Below, in pieces: positions 6,595-15,068 of a DNA stretch of 19,446 nucleotides (positions are counted from its first letter, which is position 1; every line of letters begins with the position of its first letter). A model generated the notes under the pieces. It saw only the letters and a program-made list of their open reading frames with translations, had not been told where the DNA came from and did no database searches. Source of the stretch: CAZWEZ01 sp964632795 (GTDB taxonomy: Bacteria > Pseudomonadota > Alphaproteobacteria > Rhodospirillales > 2-02-FULL-58-16); NCBI GenBank assembly GCA_964632795.1, contig CAZWEZ010000071.1, positions 1 through 19,446 on the forward strand, written 5' to 3'. Made by a program: the position numbers and the translations under genes.

Positions 6595-6629
6595 CGAAGC
6601 GACCTCGTGTCCTTCGCGTTGAACGACGA

Positions 6630-6710
6630 CCCTGCAAGCAGGGCCATTCCATTTAGTCTTCCGGCCCGATCGTCGGCCGGAAGTGTCCCGGCGTTCCCCC
6701 GCCCGGGGAA
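6630..6710 (-). other. Three consecutive hairpins in the rpsK–rpoA spacer
   Basis: In the transcript order the stems are: TTCCCC/GGGGAA (plus-strand 6694–6699 with 6705–6710), CTTCCGGCC/GGCCGGAAG with an 8-nt loop (6658–6666 with 6675–6683), and CCCTGC/GCAGGG with a 2-nt loop (6630–6643). None is followed by a T-run, so these are not intrinsic terminators. They could be RNA processing or stability elements, or a translational control region for rpoA. The function is not known. Confidence 0.6.
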
Positions 6711-6712
6711 GC

Positions 6713-7105
6713 CTAGACCCGCCGCCGCTTGCGCGGCCGGCATCCGTTATGAGGGATCGGCGTCACATCGCGGATGGCGGTGATGACGAAACCGACCGCC
6801 TGGAGCGCCCGCAACGCGGACTCGCGGCCCGATCCAGGACCCTTGACGTGGACCTCCAGGGTCTTCATGCCGTGTTCCATGGCCTTGCGCCCGGCGTCCT
6901 CGCCGGCCATCTGGGCGGCATACGGGGTCGATTTGCGGGACCCCCTGAAGCCCTGGCTGCCGGCGGACGACCAGGCGATGGCGTTGCCCTGGGCATCGGC
7001 GATGGTAATCATAGTGTTGTTGAAGCTGGCGTTCACGTGGGCGATGCCGGAGACGATGTTCTTGCGTTCGCGGCGCCGCGTGCGCTGGGTTGCTGGCTTG
7101 GCCAT
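6713..7105 (-). CDS. rpsK: 30S ribosomal protein S11
   Basis: 130 residues from the ATG at 7105 (MAKPATQRTRRRERKNIVSG). The upstream open frame inside rpsM is not S11-like. The core has HVNASFNNTMITIADAQGNA, and the C-terminus VTPIPHNGCRPRKRRRV is diagnostic. S11 forms part of the platform near the mRNA exit. In most other proteobacteria rpsD (S4) would follow. Here a 118-nt spacer leads directly to rpoA. Confidence 0.97.
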   Translation of the reverse strand: MAKPATQRTRRRERKNIVSGIAHVNASFNNTMITIADAQGNAIAWSSAGSQGFRGSRKSTPYAAQMAGEDAGRKAMEHGMKTLEVHVKGPGSGRESALRALQAVGFVITAIRDVTPIPHNGCRPRKRRRV

Positions 7106-7122
7106 GACTGTTCTCCGGACCC

Positions 7123-7500
7123 CTACTTGAGTGCTCTTTTCTTGCCGGCGATGGCCCGGGCCGGCCCCTTGCGGGTACGGGCGTTGGTGTGGGTGCGCTG
7201 GCCGCGCACCGGCAGGCCGCGGCGGTGCCTCAGTCCCCGGTAGCACCCCAGGTCCATCAGCCGCTTGACGTTCATCGCCACCTCGCGGCGCAGATCGCCT
7301 TCGACCTGGTAGTCGCTGTCGATGGTCTCGCGGATGCGGATCTGCTCGTCGTCGGTAAGCTCGTTGACCCGGCGCTCCGCGGGGATGCCGATCTTGGCGC
7401 AGATTTCCTTGGCCTTGGTCCGGCCGATGCCGTGGATATAGGTCAGCGCGATCACGACCCGCTTTTGGGTCGGGATGTTGACGCCAGCAATTCTCGCCAA
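7123..7500 (-). CDS. rpsM: 30S ribosomal protein S13 (TTG start)
   Basis: 125 residues. MARIAGVNIPTQKRVVIALT and the segment YRGLRHRRGLPVRGQRTHTN (with the conserved C-terminal RTRKGPARAIAGKK) identify S13, which contacts the P-site tRNA and forms bridges to the 50S. The start codon is TTG at 7500, supported by AAGGAG spaced 8 nt upstream. No in-frame ATG or GTG is usable, since an upstream GTG is followed directly by TAA. It is first in its own operon. rpmJ, often found just upstream, is absent. Confidence 0.95.
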   Translation of the reverse strand: MARIAGVNIPTQKRVVIALTYIHGIGRTKAKEICAKIGIPAERRVNELTDDEQIRIRETIDSDYQVEGDLRREVAMNVKRLMDLGCYRGLRHRRGLPVRGQRTHTNARTRKGPARAIAGKKRALK

Positions 7501-7565
7501 AGCTGGTACTCCTTACACTTTGGTTTTAAACGATAATCGTGCCTGCCGGGGACCCAGGAGGCGCG

Positions 7566-7593
7566 ATTATAGGCCCAAACGTTAACAAGTCAA
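7566..7593 (-). promoter_or_regulatory. Sigma-70-type promoter of the rpsM–rplQ operon
   Basis: On the minus strand TTGACT (7593–7588) is followed after 16 nt by a perfect TATAAT (7571–7566). It lies 10 nt past the adk stop and about 65 nt upstream of the rpsM start, implying a leader of about 55–60 nt. It is the best match to a housekeeping promoter that I noticed in the window and indicates that the alpha operon can be transcribed independently of the spc operon. Confidence 0.8.
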
Positions 7594-7603
7594 CACGCTC
7601 CAT

Positions 7604-8244
7604 CTAGCCGACGATTTCGTTCAACTGGCGGGTCACGTCGTCGATCGGCGACATCCCGTCGACCTCTTTCCTGACCCCTTTGTCTTGGTAGTACGAGACG
7701 ATCGGCTCGGTTTGTTCGTGGTAGGCCCGAAGCCGGGCGCGGACGGTTTCGGCTTTGTCGTCGGCGCGACGGGTGAAGCCGGTGCCCTGGCAGGTGTCGC
7801 AGACCCCCTCGACCCTGGGTTTCTGAAACACGTCGTGATAGCCGGCCCCGCATCCGTCGCAGGTGAAGCGGCCGGTGATGCGCTCGACCATGGCTTCGTC
7901 GTCCACCTTCAGCTCGATCATGTGATCGATCCTCAGCTTCTTCTCGCCCAGCATGACATCGAGCGCTTCCGCCTGCACGGCGGTGCGGGGGAAGCCGTCG
8001 AGGATGAAGCCGCCCCGGCAATCGTCCTCGTCGATGCGGGCCGAAATCATATCGACGATCAACTCGTCGGGAACCAGGCTGCCGGCCTCCATGATCCCCT
8101 TGGCCTTGGCGCCCAGCTCGCTGCCCGAAGCGACCGCCACGCGCAGCATGTCGCCGGTCGACAGCTGGACGATGGAAAGGCTGTCCTGGAGACGCTTGGC
8201 CTGGGTGCCCTTGCCCGATCCCGGCGGGCCCAGGAGTATGAGGT

Positions 8245-8248
<4 letters not shown>
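7604..8248 (-). CDS. adk: Adenylate kinase with zinc-type LID
   Basis: 214 residues, starting at the ATG that overlaps secY. The P-loop is GPPGSGKGT (residues 7–15), the AMP-binding segment STGDMLR is at 30–36, and FILDGFPRT is at 81–89. The LID holds Cys130, Cys133, Cys150 and Cys153, a four-cysteine set typical of zinc-binding adenylate kinases. E. coli uses a hydrogen-bond network there instead. The enzyme interconverts ATP, AMP and ADP. Placement after secY is the usual arrangement in many bacteria including alphaproteobacteria. It is the last gene before the rpsM promoter. Confidence 0.97.
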
Positions 8249-9588
<1,340 letters not shown>

Positions 9589-9603
9589 CCACGTATCCCC
9601 TCC

Positions 9604-10182
9604 CTAACCCTCGTTCTCGCCCTTGGCCTGGCCCTTGGCCTGGCCCTTGACCTGGCCCTTGACCTGACCCTTGGCGGCGCTTTTTTCAACCCCTTTGCCG
9701 TCGGCCTTGGCCTTGGCCGGCTTGTTGGCGGCGATGACGACCTTTCCGCCGGCCTTCTCGACGGCGGCGACGGCGGCCGCGGAGGCGCCGGCGACCTCGA
9801 TGGTCAGGGGGGCCTTGATCTCGCCCTTGGCCAGCAGCCTGATCCCGTCCCGGGACTTGCCGGCGAGGCCGGCCGTCCGCAAGACGTCGCCGTCCACCGT
9901 CTTCTTGACGTCCAGCTTGCCGGCGTCGATGGCCTTCTGCAGGCGGCCCAGGTTGACCACCGCGTAGTCCTTGGAGAAGGGGTTGTGGAAGCCGCGCTTG
10001 GGCAGACGCCGATAGAGGGGCATCTGGCCGCCTTCGAAGCCCAGCAGCGAGACCCCGCTCCGCGACTTCTGGCCCTTGGTGCCGCGCCCCGAGGTGCTGC
10101 CCTTGCCCGAGCCGATGCCGCGCCCCAACCGCTTGCCCACCTTGCGGGCGCCGGGCTTGTCTTGCAATTCGTTGAGTCTCAT
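9604..10182 (-). CDS. rplO: 50S ribosomal protein L15 with KGQ-repeat tail
   Basis: 192 residues from the ATG at 10182 (MRLNELQDKPGARKVGKRLG, then RGIGSGKGSTSGRGTKGQKS). The upstream open frame to 10227 is not L15-like. The ribosome site at the chosen start is poor: AAGGA abuts the ATG and AGGGA is farther upstream. L15 is normally about 145–165 residues. Here a 45–50-residue Lys-rich tail follows the core, ending in four KGQ(V/A) units encoded by 12-nt repeats. L15 is a late-assembling 50S protein. secY follows after 15 nt. Confidence 0.95.
   Translation of the reverse strand: MRLNELQDKPGARKVGKRLGRGIGSGKGSTSGRGTKGQKSRSGVSLLGFEGGQMPLYRRLPKRGFHNPFSKDYAVVNLGRLQKAIDAGKLDVKKTVDGDVLRTAGLAGKSRDGIRLLAKGEIKAPLTIEVAGASAAAVAAVEKAGGKVVIAANKPAKAKADGKGVEKSAAKGQVKGQVKGQAKGQAKGENEG
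9620..9667 (-). repeat. 12-nt in-frame tandem repeat in rplO
   Basis: Four successive 12-nt units (9620–9631, 9632–9643, 9644–9655, 9656–9667) read cccttgRcctgR on the plus strand, with a partial fifth at 9668. They encode KGQV, KGQV, KGQA, KGQA at the L15 C-terminus. The first two units in genomic order are identical to each other, and only the V/A position and the last base vary. Confidence 0.9.
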
Positions 10183-10223
10183 TCCTTGAACATCCCTAAC
10201 CCTGGAAACCGGACCAATCCCAC

Positions 10224-10424
10224 TCACTCGGACTCTTCGACGCGCACCAGGTGATGGACCTTTTTGATCATGCCGCGCACCGCCGGCGTGTCCTCGAGCC
10301 GGCGGGTCTTGTGCATCTTGTTGAGGCCGAGACCGATCAAGGTCGCCCGCTGGTCCTTGGGGCGGCCGATGGGGCTGCCGATCTGGGTAACGGTGAGCGT
10401 GGCCTTGGTCTTGCTTTCGGCCAT
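10224..10424 (-). CDS. rpmD: 50S ribosomal protein L30
   Basis: 66 residues. LTVTQIGSPIGRPKDQRATL and GLGLNKMHKTRRLEDTPAVR are diagnostic of bacterial L30. The gene begins 4 nt after the rpsE stop. The stop is 41 nt upstream of the preferred rplO start. Confidence 0.96.
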   Translation of the reverse strand: MAESKTKATLTVTQIGSPIGRPKDQRATLIGLGLNKMHKTRRLEDTPAVRGMIKKVHHLVRVEESE

Positions 10425-10428
10425 GGGT

Positions 10429-11052
10429 CTACTCCTTGACCGCGGCCGCCGTGGCGCCGGTGCGGCGCGAGACGATCTCGCTGACCTTCTTGCCGCGGCG
10501 CGACGCCACCCCTCGCGGAGACATCGAGTTGGTGAGGGCGACGAAGGTCGCCTTGACCATGTTGTGGGGGTTGGAGGAACCGATGGACTTGGCGACCACG
10601 TCCTGGACCCCCATGGTCTCGAAGACGGCGCGCATGGGGCCGCCGGCGATGATGCCGGTGCCCGGAGGGGCGCTGCGCAGCACCACCCGGCCGGCGCCGT
10701 AACGTCCCTTGACGTCGTGGTGAAGGGTGCGGCCGTCGCGCAGGGGAACCCGGATCATGCCGCGCTTGGCCTGCTCGGTCGCCTTGCGGATGGCCTCGGG
10801 GACCTCGCGCGCCTTGCCGGTGCCGAAACCGACGCGCCCGCCGCCGTCGCCGACCACCACCAGGGCGGCGAACGAGAAGCGGCGGCCGCCCTTGACCACC
10901 TTGGCGACACGGTTGATGTGGACCAGTTTGTCGAGAAACTCCTGTTCATCGCGCGCCCCGCGATCGCCGCGCGATCCGCGCCCGCCCCGTGGCGGGCGGT
11001 CGCCCCGCGGCCCGCGTTCTCCCCGACCGGCTCCTCTGGGTGTCTGTGGCAT
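10429..11052 (-). CDS. rpsE: 30S ribosomal protein S5 with RG-rich N-terminal extension
   Basis: 207 residues, against 166 in E. coli. Residues 1 to about 36 are an Arg/Gly-rich, probably disordered stretch (RGERGPRGDRPPRGGRGSRG). The S5 core then starts at FLDKLVHINRVAKVVKGGRR, with FAALVVVGDGGGRVGFGTGK and the C-terminal PHNMVKATFVALTNSM. S5 lines the mRNA channel and contributes to decoding fidelity. N-terminal basic extensions of S5 are common in alphaproteobacteria. The ATG at 11052 is the only clear start. Confidence 0.96.
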   Translation of the reverse strand: MPQTPRGAGRGERGPRGDRPPRGGRGSRGDRGARDEQEFLDKLVHINRVAKVVKGGRRFSFAALVVVGDGGGRVGFGTGKAREVPEAIRKATEQAKRGMIRVPLRDGRTLHHDVKGRYGAGRVVLRSAPPGTGIIAGGPMRAVFETMGVQDVVAKSIGSSNPHNMVKATFVALTNSMSPRGVASRRGKKVSEIVSRRTGATAAAVKE

Positions 11053-11064
11053 AAAGCGAACTCC

Positions 11065-11427
11065 CTAAAAAGACAGACCGACTTCGCGCGCGGCATCGGC
11101 CAGGGTCTTGACCCGGCCGTGATAGCGGTATCCCCCGCGGTCGAAGGTCACTTCCTTGACTCCCGCGGAAAGCGCCCGTTCGGCGATCAGCTTGCCGACC
11201 TCTCCGGCCGCCGTCCGGTCGGCGCCGGTGCGCAGTTTCTGGCGCATGTCCTTCTCCAGACTGGAGGCGGCGGCCACCGTCACGCCCTGGCGGTCGTCGA
11301 TGACCTGGGCATAGATGTGGCGTCCCGAACGGAACACCGATAGCCGCAGCCGGGTGCCCATCCGTCGCCGGATGTGGCTGCGCGTTCGCCGCTTGCGGCG
11401 CTCCAACAGTGCCTTGGCATTGGCCAT
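11065..11427 (-). CDS. rplR: 50S ribosomal protein L18
   Basis: 120 residues. The basic N-terminus MANAKALLERRKRRTRSHIR and LRLSVFRSGRHIYAQVIDDR are typical, as is the C-terminal FDRGGYRYHGRVKTLADAAR. L18 is the main 5S rRNA binder with L5. The start at 11427 follows the rplF stop after 3 nt. Confidence 0.97.
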   Translation of the reverse strand: MANAKALLERRKRRTRSHIRRRMGTRLRLSVFRSGRHIYAQVIDDRQGVTVAAASSLEKDMRQKLRTGADRTAAGEVGKLIAERALSAGVKEVTFDRGGYRYHGRVKTLADAAREVGLSF

Positions 11428-11430
11428 GAT

Positions 11431-11964
11431 TTACTTCTTCTTGCCTTCCTTGCGCAGGATGTATTCGTTCTCGTACCTGATCCCCTTGCCCTTGTACGGC
11501 TCCGGGGGCCTGAACCGGCGGATCTCGGCGGCCGTCTGGCCGACCCGCTGCTTGTCGGCGCCCGAGACCTGGATGTGGGTCTGGTCGGGGCAATTGATGG
11601 TGATGCCCTCGGGGATCGGATAGCGCACCTCGTGGCTGTAACCGAGCTGCATCACCAGGTCCCCGCCCTGGACCTGGGCGCGGTAGCCGACACCGTTGAT
11701 CTCGAGGTTCTTGGCGAAGCCCTCGGCAACCCCGGTGACCAGGTTGTTGATGACGCTGCGGGCGGTTCCCCACATCTTGCGGGCGCGGATGCTCTTGTTA
11801 CGCGGCTTGACGACGATCCGCTCGCCGTCCCGGGTGATTTCGACCTCGCTCATCAGGGTCGCGCTGAGTTGGCCCAGCTTGCCCTTGGCGGTAACCTGCT
11901 GGCCGGAAATCTCGACGTTGACGTCGCTCGGGATTTCAACGGGGTTTTGGCCGATTCGTGACAT
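11431..11964 (-). CDS. rplF: 50S ribosomal protein L6
   Basis: 177 residues, exactly the common length. It starts MSRIGQNPVEIPSDVNVEIS and contains the second-domain motif ADKQRVGQTAAEIRRFRPPE followed by PYKGKGIRYENEYILRKEGK. L6 lies near the GTPase-associated centre beside the sarcin–ricin loop. The gene is 24 nt downstream of rpsH and 3 nt upstream of rplR. Confidence 0.97.
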   Translation of the reverse strand: MSRIGQNPVEIPSDVNVEISGQQVTAKGKLGQLSATLMSEVEITRDGERIVVKPRNKSIRARKMWGTARSVINNLVTGVAEGFAKNLEINGVGYRAQVQGGDLVMQLGYSHEVRYPIPEGITINCPDQTHIQVSGADKQRVGQTAAEIRRFRPPEPYKGKGIRYENEYILRKEGKKK

Positions 11965-11988
11965 GATGGCGTTCCGTCCGTAAAGACT

Positions 11989-12387
11989 CTAGAAGACCTT
12001 GCACAGGACCTCGCCGCCGACGTTGGCGGCGCGGGCCTCGTTGTCCGACATCACCCCGCGCGGAGTCGACAGGATCGAGATGCCGAGGCCGTTGTAGACC
12101 CTGGAAAGGTTCTTGATCTTGGAATACACCCGCCGCCCGGGCCGCGAGATGCGGCTGATTTCGCGGATCACCGGATCGCCGTCGTGGTACTTGAGCTCGA
12201 TCATGATCTCCGAGACCCCGGGGCGGACTTCGTGTTGCGAGTAATTGCGGATGAAGCCCTCGCGCTTGAGGACGTCGAGCACGTTGCTGCGCAGTCTCGA
12301 GGCCGGCGCGTTGATCGAGGCCTTCCTCGCCTGCTGGCCGTTGCGGATGCGGGTCAGCATATCGCCTATGGGATCGGTCATCGTCAT
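11989..12387 (-). CDS. rpsH: 30S ribosomal protein S8
   Basis: 132 residues. The frame is open further upstream inside rpsN. The start at 12387 is chosen because GGGAGA lies about 8 nt upstream and the protein then begins MTMTDPIGDMLTRIRNGQQA, matching S8. The C-terminal domain carries GLGISILSTPRGVMSDNEAR and GGEVLCKVF. S8 is a central-domain assembly protein and in E. coli represses the spc operon at the rplX–rplE region. No comparable target is evident to me here. Confidence 0.96.
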   Translation of the reverse strand: MTMTDPIGDMLTRIRNGQQARKASINAPASRLRSNVLDVLKREGFIRNYSQHEVRPGVSEIMIELKYHDGDPVIREISRISRPGRRVYSKIKNLSRVYNGLGISILSTPRGVMSDNEARAANVGGEVLCKVF

Positions 12388-12400
12388 TCCCGTGTCTCCC

Positions 12401-12706
12401 CTACCAGCTCGACTTGACCATGCCGGGGATCTGGCCCCTGGACGCCAGTTCGCGAAGAGCGATGCGCGAAAGCTTGAACTTGCGGTAGTTGCCACGCGAA
12501 CGGCCGGTCTGCTCGCAACGCAGGCGGACGCGGACGGGCGACGAGTTGCGCGGCAGCCGGGCCAGTCGTATCCGGGCGTCGAAACGATCCTCGGGCGACA
12601 GCAAGGAATCCTTGACCTTGGCCTTCAACTCGGCCCGCTTGGCGGCATACTTGAGGGACAGCCGCATCCGCTTCTTGTTCCGTTCGATGACGCTCTTCTT
12701 AGCCAT
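12401..12706 (-). CDS. rpsN: 30S ribosomal protein S14 (long, zinc-free type)
   Basis: 101 residues from the ATG at 12706. A longer open frame begins at 12757 inside rplE, but the family N-terminus is MAKKSVIERNKKRMRLSLKY. It is the long form and lacks the CxxC pairs of the short zinc-binding S14. The C-terminus GRSRGNYRKFKLSRIALREL, then ASRGQIPGMVKSSW, is typical. S14 assembles into the 30S head. Four nucleotides separate it from the rplE stop. Confidence 0.97.
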   Translation of the reverse strand: MAKKSVIERNKKRMRLSLKYAAKRAELKAKVKDSLLSPEDRFDARIRLARLPRNSSPVRVRLRCEQTGRSRGNYRKFKLSRIALRELASRGQIPGMVKSSW

Positions 12707-12710
12707 TCCT

Positions 12711-13403
12711 CTATTCTCCGTCAGCCTGTTCGGTGGCCTGTGGGATGTCATTTCCATCGGCTTCCTCGGAATCCGCCGCCTTGAGGGCTTCCACGGCGGC
12801 CTTCCTGGAGGCTTCCTGGGCGGCCTTCCTGGCCGCCTCCTCGGCAGCCTCGGCGGCTGGGTCCTTGCCGCTGAACGGCATGTCGAACCCCTTGAGCAAG
12901 GCCCGCGCCTCGGCGTCGGTGCGCGCCGTGGTGCAGACCACCACGTCGAGGCCGCGGATCTGGTCGACCTTGTCGTAGTCGATCTCGGGGAACACGATCT
13001 GCTCCTTCAGCCCCAGCGCGAAGTTCCCGTTGCCGTCGAAGCTTCCCGGGGACACCCCCCGGAAGTCGCGGACCCTGGGCAGGGCGACCGTGATCAGGCG
13101 GTCCAGGAACTCGTACATCCGGGCCCGGCGCAGGGTCACCATGCAGCCGACGATCATGCCTTCGCGGAGCTTGAAGGCGGCGATCGACTTCTTGGCCTTG
13201 GTGATCACCGGCTTCTGGCCCGTGATCAGGGTCAGGTCCTCGACTGCGCCGTCGATCTTCTTGCGGTCCTGCGAGGCCTCGCCGACTCCCATGTTGACGA
13301 CGATCTTTTCCAGCTTCGGCACCTGCATCGGGTTCGGGTAGCCGAACTCGGCGATCAGCGCCGGTTTCACCGTGGTATCGTAATGTTCACGCAAGCGTGC
13401 CAT
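12711..13403 (-). CDS. rplE: 50S ribosomal protein L5 with Ala-rich C-terminal extension
   Basis: 230 residues, against about 179 in most bacteria. Residues 1–177 are a complete L5 (MARLREHYDTTVKPALIAEF, EKIVVNMGVGEASQD, GLDVVVCTTARTDAEARALL, ending FDMPF). The remaining 53 residues are an Ala/Glu/Lys-rich segment likely to be helical, with an acidic end (DSEEADGNDI, EQADGE). Part of it is encoded by a 24-nt direct repeat. L5 forms the central protuberance with 5S rRNA and L18. The tail is probably a solvent-exposed addition, which is inference. Confidence 0.95.
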   Translation of the reverse strand: MARLREHYDTTVKPALIAEFGYPNPMQVPKLEKIVVNMGVGEASQDRKKIDGAVEDLTLITGQKPVITKAKKSIAAFKLREGMIVGCMVTLRRARMYEFLDRLITVALPRVRDFRGVSPGSFDGNGNFALGLKEQIVFPEIDYDKVDQIRGLDVVVCTTARTDAEARALLKGFDMPFSGKDPAAEAAEEAARKAAQEASRKAAVEALKAADSEEADGNDIPQATEQADGE

Positions 13404-13420
13404 GAATCGTCAGCTTCCGT

Positions 13421-13750
13421 TCAAGTGTCGATGACTTCGCCGGACCGCTTGGCATAGCGGACCTTGCGGCCGTCCTTGAGGAACCGATAGCCGACCCGGG
13501 TCGGCTTGTCGGTCTTGGGGTCGATGTGGGCAAGGTTGGAGAGGTGGATGGTGGCTTCCTTCTCGACGATCCCCCCGGCCTGCCCCTGGCCCGGTTTGGT
13601 ATGGCGCTTGACCATGTTCACGTCCTGGACCACGGCCCGGTTGTCCTTGGGCATGACGCGCAGGATCTCGCCCGTCTTTCCCTTGTCCTTGCCGGTGATG
13701 ACGCACACCCGGTCGCCCTTTTTCATCTTCAGCTTCGGCTTGCTCGCCAT
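13421..13750 (-). CDS. rplX: 50S ribosomal protein L24
   Basis: 109 residues from the ATG at 13750, which overlaps the rplN stop. The open frame extends upstream inside rplN, but only from MASKPKLKMKKGDRVCVITG onward does it look like L24. The KOW motif is visible in GDRVCVITGKDKGKTGEILR. The middle part is NMVKRHTKPGQGQAGGIVEK. L24 is one of the assembly initiators of the 50S subunit. It lies 17 nt before rplE. Confidence 0.96.
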   Translation of the reverse strand: MASKPKLKMKKGDRVCVITGKDKGKTGEILRVMPKDNRAVVQDVNMVKRHTKPGQGQAGGIVEKEATIHLSNLAHIDPKTDKPTRVGYRFLKDGRKVRYAKRSGEVIDT

Positions 13751-14118
13751 CACAGCACCTCGGGAGCCAGGGAAATGATCTTCATGAACTTCTTGGCGCG
13801 CAGCTCGCGGGTCACGGGACCGAAGATCCGGGTGCCGATGGGCTCGCCCTGGCGGTCGATCAGCACCGCCGCGTTGCTGTCGAAACGGATCGCCGAGCCG
13901 TCGGGGCGCCGGATGTCCTTGGCCGTGCGGACCACCACCGCGCGCATCATCTCGCCCTTCTTGACCCGGCCGCGCGGGATCGCCTCCTTGATGGTGACGA
14001 CGATGACGTCGCCGACCGAGGCGTACCTGCGCCGCGACCCTCCGAGGACCTTGATACACTGCACCCGCCGGGCTCCGGAGTTGTCGGCGACGTCGAGGAT
14101 GGTTTCGGCCTGGATCAC
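13750..14118 (-). CDS. rplN: 50S ribosomal protein L14 (GTG start)
   Basis: 122 residues, the invariant family length. It begins MIQAETILDVADNSGARRVQ and contains GDVIVVTIKEAIPRGRVKKG, both diagnostic. The start codon is GTG, preceded by AAGGA at about 8 nt. L14 forms intersubunit bridges and binds the silencing factor RsfS (family knowledge). The TGA stop overlaps the rplX ATG by one base (TGATG). Confidence 0.97.
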   Translation of the reverse strand: MIQAETILDVADNSGARRVQCIKVLGGSRRRYASVGDVIVVTIKEAIPRGRVKKGEMMRAVVVRTAKDIRRPDGSAIRFDSNAAVLIDRQGEPIGTRIFGPVTRELRAKKFMKIISLAPEVL

Positions 14119-14148
14119 TGTCGTTTTCCTTTCCCGTTCACCGGCTCT

Positions 14149-14385
14149 TCAGCCGGCGGTCTCGGGAACCACTTCCCAATGCTTGCGCCGCGAACGGGGG
14201 CGGCATGTGCGAATCTTGACCACGTCGCCGACTTTCTTGGCGTTGCTCTCGTCATGGACGGCGAACTTCTTGGAGCGGAGAATGAACTTCTTGTAAAGCG
14301 GGTGCATGATCCGCCGCTCGATCTTGACCAGGATGGTCTTGTCCGCCTTGTCGCTGACCACGACCCCTTGCATAACCCTCGCCAT
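14149..14385 (-). CDS. rpsQ: 30S ribosomal protein S17
   Basis: 78 residues. MARVMQGVVVSDKADKTILV followed by KIERRIMHPLYKKFILRSKK is a typical S17 OB-fold N-terminus and first half. The C-terminal VVKIRTCRPRSRRKHWEVVP completes it. S17 is a primary binder of the 16S rRNA 5' domain. It is 16 nt downstream of rpmC and 30 nt upstream of rplN. Confidence 0.97.
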   Translation of the reverse strand: MARVMQGVVVSDKADKTILVKIERRIMHPLYKKFILRSKKFAVHDESNAKKVGDVVKIRTCRPRSRRKHWEVVPETAG

Positions 14386-14401
14386 GATTCGTGCTCCCTA
14401 C

Positions 14402-14611
14402 CTAAGAGGCGCCCTGGGGGGCGCTGCGGCGGCGTTCGCCCTGGATGGTTTTGATGCGGGCGATGTCGTGGCGCACAAGACGCACCCGCGCGGTGTTCTC
14501 GAGCTGGCCGCTGGCCCCCTGGAACCGCAGGTTGAAGGCTTCCTTCCTCAGGTTCAGGAGCTGTTCCTTCAGCTCGTCGTCGGTCTTGGCGCGGATGTCG
14601 GAGGTATCCAT
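14402..14611 (-). CDS. rpmC: 50S ribosomal protein L29
   Basis: 69 residues if translation starts at the ATG at 14611 (MDTSDIRAKTDDELKEQLLN). An upstream in-frame ATG at 14626 would add five residues (MRTSP) and overlap rplP. I prefer 14611 because GAGGA is spaced about 8 nt from it and because family members begin near this point. The body LLNLRKEAFNLRFQGASGQL and VRLVRHDIARIKTI is the two-helix hairpin of L29, which sits near the exit tunnel next to L23. Confidence 0.93.
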   Translation of the reverse strand: MDTSDIRAKTDDELKEQLLNLRKEAFNLRFQGASGQLENTARVRLVRHDIARIKTIQGERRRSAPQGAS

Positions 14612-14615
14612 GGGA

Positions 14616-15035
14616 CTAGTCCTCATCGCCCAGGCGCGAAACGAAGCGCGTCTGCACCGGCAGCTTGGCCGCCGCCAGTTCGAAGGCCCGCTTGGCGACC
14701 ACGCGGCTGACCCCGTCGATTTCGAACATGATGCGGCCGGGTTTGACCCGACACGCCCAGTATTCGACCGATCCCTTGCCCTTGCCCTGCCTGACCTCGG
14801 CCGGTTTCATGGTCACCGGGACGTCGGGGAAGATCCGAATCCATACCCGCCCGGTGCGTTTCATGTGCCGCGTCATGGCCCGCCGGGCGGCCTCGATCTG
14901 GCGCGCGGTGACCCGATCGGGGCTCATCGCCTTGAGGCCGTAGGAGCCGAAGTTGAGCACGGTCCCGGCCTTGGCCTTGCCGTGGATACGGCCCTTGTGG
15001 GTCTTTCGGTACTTGGTCCGTTTGGGGCTGAGCAT
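14616..15035 (-). CDS. rplP: 50S ribosomal protein L16
   Basis: 139 residues, against 136–138 in most bacteria. The start MLSPKRTKYRKTHKGRIHGK and the segment RVWIRIFPDVPVTMKPAEVR identify L16. The first arginine of the second segment corresponds to the residue hydroxylated by YcfD in enterics. L16 is a late-assembling protein that positions A-site tRNA. Its stop lies 4 nt past the preferred rpmC start, so the two coding regions do not overlap if that start is right. Confidence 0.97.
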   Translation of the reverse strand: MLSPKRTKYRKTHKGRIHGKAKAGTVLNFGSYGLKAMSPDRVTARQIEAARRAMTRHMKRTGRVWIRIFPDVPVTMKPAEVRQGKGKGSVEYWACRVKPGRIMFEIDGVSRVVAKRAFELAAAKLPVQTRFVSRLGDED

Positions 15036-15068
15036 GGCTTCGTCGTTTTTCCTGATCTAAGCCGGCCA

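Noticed and set aside
6658..6683. The 9-bp hairpin before rpoA as an intrinsic terminator
   Set aside because: No T-run follows (ACTAAATGG), and rpoA must be transcribed through it.
4846..6783. Long plus-strand open frame opposite rplQ and rpoA
   Set aside because: It is antisense to two certain genes and crosses their terminator; the product lacks any family signature.
7501..7603. A hidden rpmJ (L36) gene between adk and rpsM
   Set aside because: The 103-nt gap is too short for L36 and is occupied by the promoter and leader.
9604..9680. Short tandem repeats as a CRISPR-like array
   Set aside because: Units of 12 nt are contiguous without spacers and lie in frame within rplO; the same holds for the 15-nt units in rplC.
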